Shown here one piece after another: positions 36,701 through 45,295 of a stretch of DNA of 64,000 bases. A model generated the notes under the pieces. The model was not told the origin of the DNA, made no database searches, and saw nothing but the letters and a program-made list of their open reading frames with translations. The position numbers were made by a program, and so were the translations under genes. The number at the start of each line of letters is the position of its first letter. Within the stretch, counting starts at the first letter, position 1. Source of the DNA: Bradyrhizobium sp. WBAH42 (GTDB taxonomy: Bacteria > Pseudomonadota > Alphaproteobacteria > Rhizobiales > Xanthobacteraceae). Location of the stretch: the NCBI RefSeq assembly GCF_024585265.1, contig NZ_CP036533.1, positions 6,829,001 through 6,893,000 of the forward strand. Direction: 5' to 3'.

Positions 36701-38375
36701 GTGATGCCGTTCTGATCGGTAAAACCGAGCACATCCTGGCCGGAGGCGAAGTTGCCGGTGATCGAGACCGTCGCGCCGGTCAGATTTGTGCTGTCAACAT
36801 CCGACACGATCAGCGCGGTATCGATCGCGGTCGCCGCCTGCCCCTCGGTATAGGACAGTGAACCGCCATTGGCATTCAGCACCGGCGCATCGTTGCTGCC
36901 GGTGATGGTCACCGTCACCGTGCCGGTGGCGGTGCCGTCCTGGCTGGTAACCGTGAACTGGTCCTGCACTTGCTGGCCGGCGGTGAGTTCATCGTGCGCG
37001 CCGTTACCGCTGTAGCTCCAGGCGCCATTGGCATCGACCGCGAAGTCGCCGTAGGTGCCGTGGACGTTGCTCTGCGCCACGACATGGGCTTCGCCCGTAT
37101 CGGGGTCGGTGATGTTGAGCTGGCCGCTGGTGTTGAGCGCAGCTGCGGTGTCGCCCTCGGTGACCGCCTTCGAATCCGAGCTGACGGTCGCGGCGTCGTT
37201 GGTCCCGGTGATGGTCACCGTCACGATGCCGCTCGCGGTGCCGTCCTGGCTTGTTACCGTGAATTGGTCCTGCACCTGCTGGCCGGCGGTGAGCTCATCG
37301 TGGGCGCCGTTGCCGGTATAGCTCCAGGCGCCGTTGGCATCGATGGTGAAGTCACCATAGGTGCCGTGGACCTTCGATTGCGCCACGACATGGGCTTCGC
37401 CCGTATCCGGATCGCTGATGTTGAGCTGGCCGCTGGTGTTGAGCGCAGCTGCGGTGTCGCCCTCGGTGACCGCCTTCGAATCCGAGCTCACGGCCGCGGT
37501 GTCGTTGGTCCCGGTGATGGTGATCGTGACGATGCCGCTCGCGGTGCCGTCCTGGCTGGTGACCGTGAACTGGTCCTGCACCTGCTGGCCGGCGGTGAGC
37601 TCATCGTGCGCGCCGTTGCCGGTATAGCTCCAGGTCCCGTTGGCATCGATGCTGAAGTCGCCGTAGGTCCCGTGGACGTTCGATTGCGCCACGACATGGG
37701 CTTCGCCGGTGTCGGGGTCGGTGATGGTGAGCTGGCCGCTGGTGTTGAGCGCGGAGGCGGTATCGCCCTCGGTGACGGATTTCGAGTCCGAAGAGACCGT
37801 GGCAGTGTCGTTGGTGCCGGTGATGGTCACCGTCACCGTGCCGCTCGCGGTGCCGTCCTGGCTGGTGACCGTGAACTGGTCCTGCACCTGCTGGCCGGCG
37901 GTGAGCTCATTGTGCGCACCGTTGCCGGTATAGCTCCAGGCGCCATTGGCATCGACCGCGAAGTCGCCGTAGGTGCCGTGGACGTTGCTCTGCGCCACGA
38001 CATGGGCTTCGCCGGTGTCGGGATCCACAATCGTCAACTGACCGGAGGCGTTCAATGCGGCGGCAGTGTCACCTTCCGTGACGGACTTCGAGTCCGACGA
38101 GACGGTGGCCGCGTCGTTGGCGCCGGTGATGGTCACCGTCACGGTACCGCTCGCGGTGCCGTCCTGGCTGGTGACCGTGAATTGGTCCTGGACCTGCTGG
38201 CCGGCGGTGAGCTCGTTATGGGCGCCATTGCCGGTGTAGCTCCAGGCGCCGTTGGCATCGATCGTGAAGTCGCCGTAGGTCCCGGGAACATTGCTCTGCG
38301 CTACGACATGGGCCTGACATAGGAGCCGCCTTCCTGCCTGGCATCAAGCATGGCTTCATGCATGGCATCTGCCAT
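33733..38375 (-). pseudogene. VCBS/RTX repeat surface protein with disrupted 5' end
   Basis: A long frame (to 33733) encodes at least 1,469 residues: about five VCBS repeats (roughly the first 420 residues, VTEGDTAAALN...QQVQDQFTVTSQDGTASG), cadherin-like domains (PVLNANGGSLSYTEGQ; PVNDAPVNTVPG), an RTX nonapeptide block near residues 810-860 (GGDDTLKGGSSNDTINGGAG; GGADALTGGGGNDTF) and a beta-helix C-terminus. This is a type I-secreted, Ca-binding adhesin architecture. The proper start, MADAMHEAMLDARQEGGSYV at 38375 with GGAGGTGGGC ahead, runs into TAG at 38301 because it is in another frame; the VCBS frame is closed by a TGA near 38335 and has no good start. So a frameshift/deletion separates leader and body. 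Confidence 0.75.
36890..38330 (-). repeat. Tandem ~303-bp VCBS-coding repeats
   Basis: Near-identical DNA units of about 303 bp recur, each coding one 101-residue VCBS domain, e.g. with GTCGTTGGTCCCGGTGATGG near 37198 and 37501 and one-base variants near 37809 and 38113. High identity at DNA level means recent duplication or gene conversion, and a risk of slippage at this locus. The leftmost unit is the most diverged. Confidence 0.8.
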
Positions 38376-38397
38376 AGCCCACCTCCAAAAAAACAGG

Positions 38398-38688
38398 TCA
38401 TACCAGGCTGTATCGCAGCTCATTCGCGCGATGCCCAGGTGGGGGGCTCATGCCGATTACGATCGATAAACAGTCTCCCTTTGACTGGAAGAACGAGCAA
38501 TCCGCCAGATGCGTCTTCGTGATCGTGACTTGGCTCAGCTTAGCAAAGCGAAAGGAAGCGGAAGGAAGGAAGCATTCATTGATAGTTGACCCCTGCAATT
38601 CTGCGCCATCGAATACAGCATCACTCGCGTCGCACTGATAAAGGAGGAGCCCGCTGAGCATCGCGTTGTCAAAGCGTGTTCTTTTCAT
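38398..38688 (-). pseudogene. C-terminal half of a pentapeptide-repeat protein split by a stop
   Basis: Encodes LxxCDASDAVFDGAELQGST-type pentapeptide repeats (A(D/N)LxX pattern). It is in the same frame as the gene ending at 38692, separated only by TGA-AGT before ATG 38688. A TGG to TGA change would give one protein reading ...FHGWSMKRTRFDN. The ATG at 38688 has no ribosome site, so separate translation is doubtful. The last ~20 residues (SPPPGHRANELRYSLV) do not follow the repeat pattern. Confidence 0.6.
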
Positions 38689-38691
38689 ACT

Positions 38692-39324
38692 TCAACCATG
38701 AAACAGGCTGCCGGTTGCATCAATTACATTGCGCAGACTGGCGTCATCGAAGTTGCAGACCTGCGCTGCCATGGCGTGCATATAGGCAAAATCAAGCTTG
38801 GCGCCAAGGAAACTTGCCCGCTCTAGCCCCGGACAGATAAGGTTCGCCTGAGAAAGGTCTGCACGGTCCAACTTTGCTCCGTACAGCTGCGCGCGATTGA
38901 GGGTACAGCGCCGCATCGGGAAATCTGAGAGGTCGTGACCGCTAAAGTTCTCGGAGGATAGCTGCAAACTAATCCCGGTCCTTTTGATCGCCTCCTCGGT
39001 TCGCCTGTCGACAGCAGCCACTGCGCGCAGCCTATCGGCAGCTCGGCTCCAGTACCGAACGAACTCGCCATCTGATGAAAGCTCGTTCTTCGGATCTGAG
39101 CAATGCTCCGCCCCTTCATTCACGGTGCACTCGCTATCAGCGCCGATCCTATGCGACATGCCGAGGGTTCCGTATTGCCGGATTTCGGAGGTCCTTTTAT
39201 TGACCTCTTTGTGCTGGGCGTGCACCCACGCTATGCGCTTTGCGGTGAACTCGTCTGCGAATTGGCGACACGATGCGCCGATGAGGCTCCTGTTGCCTGT
39301 TCTTCGCAGCCGACGCTTGAACAC
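38692..39324 (-). CDS. Pentapeptide-repeat protein, N-terminal part
   Basis: 210 residues. The N-terminal 100 residues are charged and unrecognised; then pentapeptide repeats (SSENFSGHDLSDFPMRRCTL; NRAQLYGAKLDRADLSQANL; LERASFLGAKLDFAYMHAMA) predict a right-handed beta-helix. Ends with an in-frame TGA, after which the repeats continue in the same frame. Follows a small gene by 12 bp. Role unknown. Start is uncertain within the first 60 codons. Confidence 0.6.
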   Translation of the reverse strand: MFKRRLRRTGNRSLIGASCRQFADEFTAKRIAWVHAQHKEVNKRTSEIRQYGTLGMSHRIGADSECTVNEGAEHCSDPKNELSSDGEFVRYWSRAADRLRAVAAVDRRTEEAIKRTGISLQLSSENFSGHDLSDFPMRRCTLNRAQLYGAKLDRADLSQANLICPGLERASFLGAKLDFAYMHAMAAQVCNFDDASLRNVIDATGSLFHG

Positions 39325-39336
39325 GTCAGCCGCATC

Positions 39337-39570
39337 CTAGTCATGCGTCCCCACCGCTACTCGGCGCGATTGTTCACCAAGCCCGCCAACCTCGATAACG
39401 ATCTGTCCGTTGACAGTGCCGATATATCTGACAGTGCGATTTATTTCGTCAGCTCTGGGAAACTCCACATCACTCTCCATCAGACCGAATGCGCAAAATT
39501 CTAGGTCTTCTTTTTCAGAATGGACCCGCGGCTTGCGGGCGGAAAAGTGATCCTTCATCAACGGCTGCAC
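39337..39570 (-). CDS. Hypothetical small protein
   Basis: 77 codons from a GTG at 39570, or 73 from an ATG at 39558 (MKDHFSARKPRVHSEKED). Acidic middle and a predicted beta segment (TVRYIGTVNGQIVIEVGGLG). Same strand and 12 bp from the pentapeptide-repeat gene, so possibly its operon partner. No family recognised. Confidence 0.4.
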   Translation of the reverse strand: MQPLMKDHFSARKPRVHSEKEDLEFCAFGLMESDVEFPRADEINRTVRYIGTVNGQIVIEVGGLGEQSRRVAVGTHD

Positions 39571-40029
39571 TCAACCCGCCATCACCTTATCGGTAGCAAC
39601 GACCGTGCCAGCCTCGTCAGTCGAAATTAGCGAACTGAACAGGGCGTCATGAATTCAAAATTGACGCCGAATGTTTCGAATCTGACAAACACGGTCTTTG
39701 TCGGGAACCGCACCGTGGCTAGGCTATCGTGAAAGCGAAGATTCCGAGCTCGTTTGCAGGAGAGCAAGAGCCGCACTCCTTGCGGGCAGGCAATTGATGG
39801 CTTGCAACTCCACAGGTGCGGATCGTCAGCCTCTTGCTTAGCGTATATTCGAACTCGGCCGGGCCTGCTTCGCGCGCCGGCCGGTCCCCTGCTTTAACCC
39901 GTGATCCACAGATTGTCCTTTCCGAGCGATGAGCGAGGGCGCAATCGCGACCAAATCGCGGGCAAACGCGGCTGCCCCCGCGATCGGCGACAGACAATTT
40001 TGGAGAAAGGAAGTCGAATTCGAAGGCAT
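39571..40029. other. Gene-free stretch
   Basis: About 460 bp between the small hypothetical gene and the Dpp ATPase gene. Minus-strand frames here (for example MNAFEFDFLSPKLSVAD from 40033) show no conserved features. Nothing recognised. Confidence 0.45.
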
Positions 40030-41751
40030 TCACGCGATGCCTTCTTCGAGGATCGTAGCTGAATGACCACTCCGTCCAACACGCACTAGGCGCGGCATGG
40101 CCGCGATAAGGCTCTTGGTATAATCCGACTGTGGATTACGAAAAATCTCTTCAGTGGTGCCACTATCGACGATTCTCCCCCGGCGCATAACTATGACGCG
40201 GTCGCTGATATGACGAACAACACTGAGATCATGCGAGATGAAGAGATAACTTACGCCGAGGCGGTCCTTCAAATAGCCGAGCAGGTCCAAAACCTGCGCC
40301 TGGATTGAGACATCGAGCGCCGAAACGGGTTCATCGCAGACGATAACGGCAGGATTTGGTGCAATCGCGCGGGCTATCGCAACGCGCTGGCGCTGGCCGC
40401 CCGAGAGATCGAGCGGCCGTCGGTCCAGCAAGGCCTCGGATAGTCCGACCATATCGAGCAGCTCAATAACGCGCTCCTGCCGCTGCCGTTTCTCGACGTC
40501 GCCCGAAAGACTATCGGATAGGATGCGTCCGGCCGTCCATCGTGGATCAAACGAGCCAAGAGGATCTTGGTAGATGATCGATATTGCCCGCCGCCGAGCC
40601 CGCCGTTCGCGTTCCGCGAGCGTGCTCCAAGGCCGGCCTGCAAACTGAACGACTCCATCGTCAGGCTTATCCAGTGCCATGACCATGCGCGCCATCGTCG
40701 ATTTTCCTGATCCGGACTCACCGACGATGCCCAAAGTCTCTCCGAATCGCAGTTCGAAGGAGACGCCGTCCACAGCCGCCCGTGAAGTGCCATCCGGGCC
40801 CTCAAAGCGCTTAACCAGACCTGTCGCTTCGAGCAGGATGGAACGAGCTGGCGGCAACGATTGCACGGGGGGCTGTGTTTGCCGGCCAGGCAAGCGCAGA
40901 ATAGTCGATGGTGAGAGACGTGAGCCGCGCGGCCGGCCTGATGGCACAGCGTCCAGCAGCTGACGAGTATAGGGGTGTCGCGGATCTTTGAATATCTGGA
41001 CGGCGGGGCCGCGTTCGACGACCTCGCCTCCTCGCATGACGAGGATCTCATCCGCCACGCGGGAGACCACAGCCAGATCGTGACTGATCAGGATCAGCGC
41101 CTTGCCCCTGGCTTTGGTTTCCTGGAGGAGTGCCAGCACATGAGCCTGCGCCATCACGTCGAGCGCGGTAGTCGGCTCGTCGGCGATGAGGACGCGTGGA
41201 TCGAGTGCAAGAGCCGCCGCGATGAGAGCTCGCTGACGCTGACCGCCGGATAATTGATGCGGCAGCTGCTCGGCCTTCGTCTCCGGCTCAGGGACACCGA
41301 CGAGCTTAAGGAGAGCAATGACCCGCTGCGCGAGCTCGTCGCGGGATGATACCGCATTGTGGAGGAGTAAGCCTTCACCAACCTCTTTGCCGATCGGCCG
41401 AAGTGGATCAAGCGAGACGAGTGCATCCTGTAATACGAAGCCAATCTTGTTGCCGCGGATGCGCCGCCAGGCACGATCGTTCAGGCCGATCAGGTCCGTC
41501 CCCTCGAAGCTCAGCTGGCGTGCATGAACATTGGCGTGGCGACCAGCAAGGCCTATGAGAGCCCGCGCACTTACGCTCTTGCCCGAGCCGGATTCACCGA
41601 CAATCGCAAGACATTGTCCCGGCCGCAGGGAGAAGGATATACTGCGCACAGCCGCTTTCTGGGCGATGCCGCGCCCGAAAGAAACACGCAGCGAATCGGC
41701 TGTGAGGAGGTCTGCCTGCTGCAAGAGAGGCTGGGGGCCGCCCTGGGACAT
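40030..41751 (-). CDS. Dpp/Opp-type ABC transporter ATPase, fused DppD-DppF
   Basis: 573 residues with two complete ATPase domains. The first has Walker A VGESGSGKSVSARALIG, signature LSGGQRQRALIAAALAL and Walker B LIADEPTTALD; the second has VGESGSGKSTMARMVMAL, LSGGQRQRVAIARAIAPNP and IVCDEPVSALD. Both contain the C-terminal oligopeptide-type extension (DPRHPYTRQLLDAVPSG; SDYTKSLIAAMP). Last gene of the operon, starting right after DppC. Energises uptake of a peptide-like or other substrate. Confidence 0.88.
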   Translation of the reverse strand: MSQGGPQPLLQQADLLTADSLRVSFGRGIAQKAAVRSISFSLRPGQCLAIVGESGSGKSVSARALIGLAGRHANVHARQLSFEGTDLIGLNDRAWRRIRGNKIGFVLQDALVSLDPLRPIGKEVGEGLLLHNAVSSRDELAQRVIALLKLVGVPEPETKAEQLPHQLSGGQRQRALIAAALALDPRVLIADEPTTALDVMAQAHVLALLQETKARGKALILISHDLAVVSRVADEILVMRGGEVVERGPAVQIFKDPRHPYTRQLLDAVPSGRPRGSRLSPSTILRLPGRQTQPPVQSLPPARSILLEATGLVKRFEGPDGTSRAAVDGVSFELRFGETLGIVGESGSGKSTMARMVMALDKPDDGVVQFAGRPWSTLAERERRARRRAISIIYQDPLGSFDPRWTAGRILSDSLSGDVEKRQRQERVIELLDMVGLSEALLDRRPLDLSGGQRQRVAIARAIAPNPAVIVCDEPVSALDVSIQAQVLDLLGYLKDRLGVSYLFISHDLSVVRHISDRVIVMRRGRIVDSGTTEEIFRNPQSDYTKSLIAAMPRLVRVGRSGHSATILEEGIA

Positions 41752-42615
41752 TCACGTTTTTCCTTCCAGACGGTCCTGTAGATGGCGCCCGACAATGGTG
41801 ACGCTGAGAGCAAACGCCGTCACCGCCAAACCGGGTATGATCTCCAGCCACCAGGCGTAGATCACATAGTTGCGCCCGGCATTGAGCAGCGCGCCCCATT
41901 CAGGGGCCGGGGGAGCGACGCCCAGGCCTAGAAAAGCAAGACCCGAGGCCCATATAATCGCCTGGCCTACGCCGATCGTCATCATTGCCGTCAGCGGGCT
42001 CATGGCGTTCGGAAGAATATGCCTCCAGACAATACGGGGAAATGGATGACCCAGCACCTTGGCGGCCTCCACATACCCTGTCCCTTTGATGGCAAGCATC
42101 TGGCCCCTGATCATGCGCGCATAGCCTGGCGCTGTGCCGATTCCGACAGCTATGACCTCAGTCACTACCGACGGGCCAAAAACGGTCACGAACACAAGGG
42201 CGAGCAAGAGCGTGGGAATCGCGAAGAGCACGTCGACAATCCGGCTAAGAATGCTGTCGACTACGCCACCAGAAAGCGCTGCGGCGACGCCGAAAACGAT
42301 GGCAATGGACATGCTCAGCGCCGTTGCGCCAAGTCCGATGGCGAGGGATTGGCCCGTTCCCTCGACTATTCGAGAGTAAAGATCTCGCCCCAATTGATCA
42401 GTTCCCAACCAATGAATGATCGACGGAGACTGCAATGACGATCTCAAATCAATAGCGAGCGGATCGTGCGTCTGCAGTACCTTTGGGGCCATAGCCGCGA
42501 AGGCAAAGAGGCCAATTATGATAAGAGAGACGGTAACCCGGAAGGGAACATGGCGCGTGATTGCCAGGACTTCTTTGAGCGAACGAGATATGGTGACTTC
42601 GGCGAACATGCTCAT
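41752..42615 (-). CDS. Dpp/Opp-type permease DppC
   Basis: 287 residues, inner membrane. N-terminal helix after SRSLKEVLAITRHVPF, GTDQLGRDLYSRIVEG typical for DppC, and the EAA-like loop YVEAAKVLGHPFPRIVWRHI. Its start overlaps the DppB stop by four bases. Confidence 0.87.
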   Translation of the reverse strand: MSMFAEVTISRSLKEVLAITRHVPFRVTVSLIIIGLFAFAAMAPKVLQTHDPLAIDLRSSLQSPSIIHWLGTDQLGRDLYSRIVEGTGQSLAIGLGATALSMSIAIVFGVAAALSGGVVDSILSRIVDVLFAIPTLLLALVFVTVFGPSVVTEVIAVGIGTAPGYARMIRGQMLAIKGTGYVEAAKVLGHPFPRIVWRHILPNAMSPLTAMMTIGVGQAIIWASGLAFLGLGVAPPAPEWGALLNAGRNYVIYAWWLEIIPGLAVTAFALSVTIVGRHLQDRLEGKT

Positions 42616-43568
42616 GTCAGCTTGATCCTCGGATCGACCAGCCGGTAAGTCAGATCGACGATCAAATTGGCAAGAACGAATACGCCCGCAGAGATCAAAA
42701 CAGCTCCCGAGACAATCGGAACGTCTCTCGAGGACGTTGCAGCGACGAGGACTCCACCTAGGCCTTGACGAGCGAAAACCACCTCGATCAAAATCGCGCC
42801 CGAAAGGAGTTTGCCGAGCGCCCAGCCTGACAAAGTAATCCCGGGCAATGCGGCGTGGCGGAGGACATGGCGAAGCCTGACGCCAAAATCACTCATACCT
42901 CTGGCCCGCGCGGACGTGACGAATGGCTGCTCGAGCACGCGCGTGAACTCGTTCTGAACGACTTGTCCGAAAAAGCCCGAGAGTTCAAGAGCCAACGCAA
43001 GTGTCGGCAGAATGAGCCCGACCGGAGAATTTCCACCGATGACCGGAAGAATGCGCAGCTTTACCGCAAAAACAACCAGCAAAATTGTGGCCAGCCAGTA
43101 AGGCAGCACTGTTGCCAAAAAGACTCGCGTGTCATTGAGCAGCTTCGACCATATGTTGTCTCTGCCGGCGATGAACAAGGTTGTCAGGATGGCGATAATC
43201 CATGCGATCAGCAGCGCGGCGACCGCCAGAATAATCGTAGGCCCAATCTGCTCCGTGATGATCCCTGCGACAGGCCGATGCTGCTGGTAGGATTCACCAA
43301 GATCTCCATGTAGGATTCCCAGTATGTATTTTCCGTATTGAACCACGAGCGGTTGATCAAAGGCGTATTTCGCATTGATCGCCGCGAGTTCTGCCGAGGA
43401 TGCCGGTCCGACGTTGCCACTTGTCACATTAATGATGATCTGGGCGCGATCGCCAGGCAGCACACACTGAATTAAGAACGCAAACGTTGCGGCAGCCCAC
43501 ACCACCACCACGCCGGACAATATCCGGCGCGTGAACCAAACACTGGGATGATGGGTTGCTATCTTCAT
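42612..43568 (-). CDS. Dpp/Opp-type permease DppB
   Basis: 318 residues from ATG 43568 (MKIATHHPSVWFTRRILSGV); a longer reading begins in untranslated leader. Motifs: FDQPLVVQYGKYILGILHGD, GESYQQHRPV, and the EAA-type TSARARGMSDFGVRLRHVLR. Four bases after the binding-protein gene. Confidence 0.86.
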   Translation of the reverse strand: MKIATHHPSVWFTRRILSGVVVVWAAATFAFLIQCVLPGDRAQIIINVTSGNVGPASSAELAAINAKYAFDQPLVVQYGKYILGILHGDLGESYQQHRPVAGIITEQIGPTIILAVAALLIAWIIAILTTLFIAGRDNIWSKLLNDTRVFLATVLPYWLATILLVVFAVKLRILPVIGGNSPVGLILPTLALALELSGFFGQVVQNEFTRVLEQPFVTSARARGMSDFGVRLRHVLRHAALPGITLSGWALGKLLSGAILIEVVFARQGLGGVLVAATSSRDVPIVSGAVLISAGVFVLANLIVDLTYRLVDPRIKLT

Positions 43569-43572
43569 GGCA

Positions 43573-45261
43573 TCATTTCTTGTCGTCAAAATGCGCATCA
43601 TAGAAGACAGGTTCGCCAACTGACCCACGGTCCAGCCAAACGTCTTTCAGGGCCGGCTTGGTCGCCAAAGTTACGTCCAGCACAGTAAGGCCAATAACGG
43701 GTGCCTCATCCACGATCTTCCGTTCCGCCTGCTGATAAAGGGCGGTACGTTCAGCTCCATTGAAATTCTGTTCCGCCCTTTGAATGATGTCCCAAAGCAT
43801 CAAATCCTGGTAGCGTGAGGGATTGAAGCGATTGGGCTCGCCATTCTGATCGGGCTTCCACGAGATCCGGAATATCTCAGCGCCGGGGGCAACCCAATAG
43901 AGGAGAACGACCTCATAATCATCGGGTCCGAGGTTTTTCCCGGCGAAGAAGTCAGCCGGATTGGTGGGTTGAAGACGTACGTCAAAACCGGCCGCCTTCG
44001 CCTGCTGCTGGACAACTTGCAAGGCTTGCTCGCCATCCGGCTTCAGAAAGGCGTACGAATAGGAAATGCGCACGATCAGCGGACGACCGTTCTTGACGCG
44101 AATGCCGTTAGGATTTCTCTCAGTCCAACCAGCCTGATCAAGCAGCTGATTGGCTTTGCGAATATCGTACCCATAGGACTGCCCGAGTTCAGGCAGGTAT
44201 TCCGGCGAGCTCTGACTTAGCGCACCGTTGCCTTCGAACGGTAAAGAGCCGAGGAAGGATGTGCCGACCGCGGCCTTTCGGTCAGTAGAATAGGCAAAGG
44301 CCTTGCGGACGAGCACGTCGTCAAATGGGGGCCGGGCCGTATACAAAGCGAGGCGCAGAGGGGTGCCCCCGGTCAGGTGCCGCAATACTGGAAGGCGGGA
44401 GTTGGCGTCCTTCCATGCGACAGCCGGAATGTCGTATATGGCATCGGTCTCGCCCGCGATCAGCGAACCGTATCGGACAGTCTGATCTGGCAGAAACTTC
44501 CAACTAATCCCGTCAACGTAAGCCGGCCCTTGATGTTTTGCGGTGGCCGGCGCCGAATTGTAGTCGGGATTGCGGCGGAAGGTGACTTCTCGCCCATGGT
44601 GCCACTTGTCGACAATGAATGGACCTGAACCGACGGGGTTCTCGCAATTGACCGCAAGTCCACGTTTGAGTGCCGATGGCGAGAGAATGCCTTGTGAGGA
44701 TTGGGCGAAGACGTTCAGCAAGGGCTGGAACGGTACCTTCAATTTTACTTCCAATCTCAGAGGAGCAATCGCCCTTGCCGATTCGAAGCTCTCGCCGAGA
44801 TAAGGAGCAGCAGTCGGATTGCGAAGATCGGGGTTATTGCTGAGCCATCCGTTGATATTGTCAGCGATGGCGTGCGCATCGAGGGCGGTCCCGTCAGTGA
44901 ACTTTACATTCGGCTTTATCTCGAATGTGTACACCTTTTTGTCGTCGGAGATGGTCCAAGACTCGGCCAGCCATGGCAAGATCTTGCCGTCCTCGTTGCG
45001 CGCAACCAGATTATCGCTGTACTGGCGTTGCAGATACCATTGCTGCACCCATCCTCCGAACAGGCAGGCAGGCTCTTGAAAATGCCCGTAACGAATAACG
45101 CCTCCTCGCTTGACGCTGCCGGCTAAGCCTTCCTGCGCATGAACGCTGGGTGCCAATTGGGACAGGCCCAAGAGCATGACAAGGGTAGCCGCTACTGTTC
45201 TTGCTTGACGGTTGGACTTGCCAGTGAAGCGCCTCGCTGACCGCGCATTGGCTAAATGCAT
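43573..45261 (-). CDS. Family 5 extracellular binding protein (DppA/OppA-like)
   Basis: 562 residues from ATG 45261, which has GGAG 9 bases upstream; the frame runs open to 45879 but that part lies over the monooxygenase gene. Signal peptide to SVHAQEG, then GGVIRYGHFQEPACLFGG, TISDDKKVYTFEIKPNVKF and GSGPFIVDKWHHGREVTFRR as in SBP family 5. Delivers the ligand to DppBCDF. Together with the monooxygenase it suggests import of an organosulfur or similar substrate (inference). Confidence 0.87.
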   Translation of the reverse strand: MHLANARSARRFTGKSNRQARTVAATLVMLLGLSQLAPSVHAQEGLAGSVKRGGVIRYGHFQEPACLFGGWVQQWYLQRQYSDNLVARNEDGKILPWLAESWTISDDKKVYTFEIKPNVKFTDGTALDAHAIADNINGWLSNNPDLRNPTAAPYLGESFESARAIAPLRLEVKLKVPFQPLLNVFAQSSQGILSPSALKRGLAVNCENPVGSGPFIVDKWHHGREVTFRRNPDYNSAPATAKHQGPAYVDGISWKFLPDQTVRYGSLIAGETDAIYDIPAVAWKDANSRLPVLRHLTGGTPLRLALYTARPPFDDVLVRKAFAYSTDRKAAVGTSFLGSLPFEGNGALSQSSPEYLPELGQSYGYDIRKANQLLDQAGWTERNPNGIRVKNGRPLIVRISYSYAFLKPDGEQALQVVQQQAKAAGFDVRLQPTNPADFFAGKNLGPDDYEVVLLYWVAPGAEIFRISWKPDQNGEPNRFNPSRYQDLMLWDIIQRAEQNFNGAERTALYQQAERKIVDEAPVIGLTVLDVTLATKPALKDVWLDRGSVGEPVFYDAHFDDKK

Positions 45262-45295
45262 ATCCAGGCTCCAGAGATTTGGTGTTGAGGAAGCG

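Noticed and set aside
36970..38322. 450-codon open frame on the plus strand inside the VCBS gene
   Set aside because: Its repeats mirror the VCBS coding repeats on the minus strand, it has His/Gly/Val shadow composition and no ribosome site; it is an antisense by-product of repeat codons.
39419..39426. GATATATC near 39420 as a further GntR operator
   Set aside because: The flanking T and A are absent and it is inside a coding region away from the cluster.
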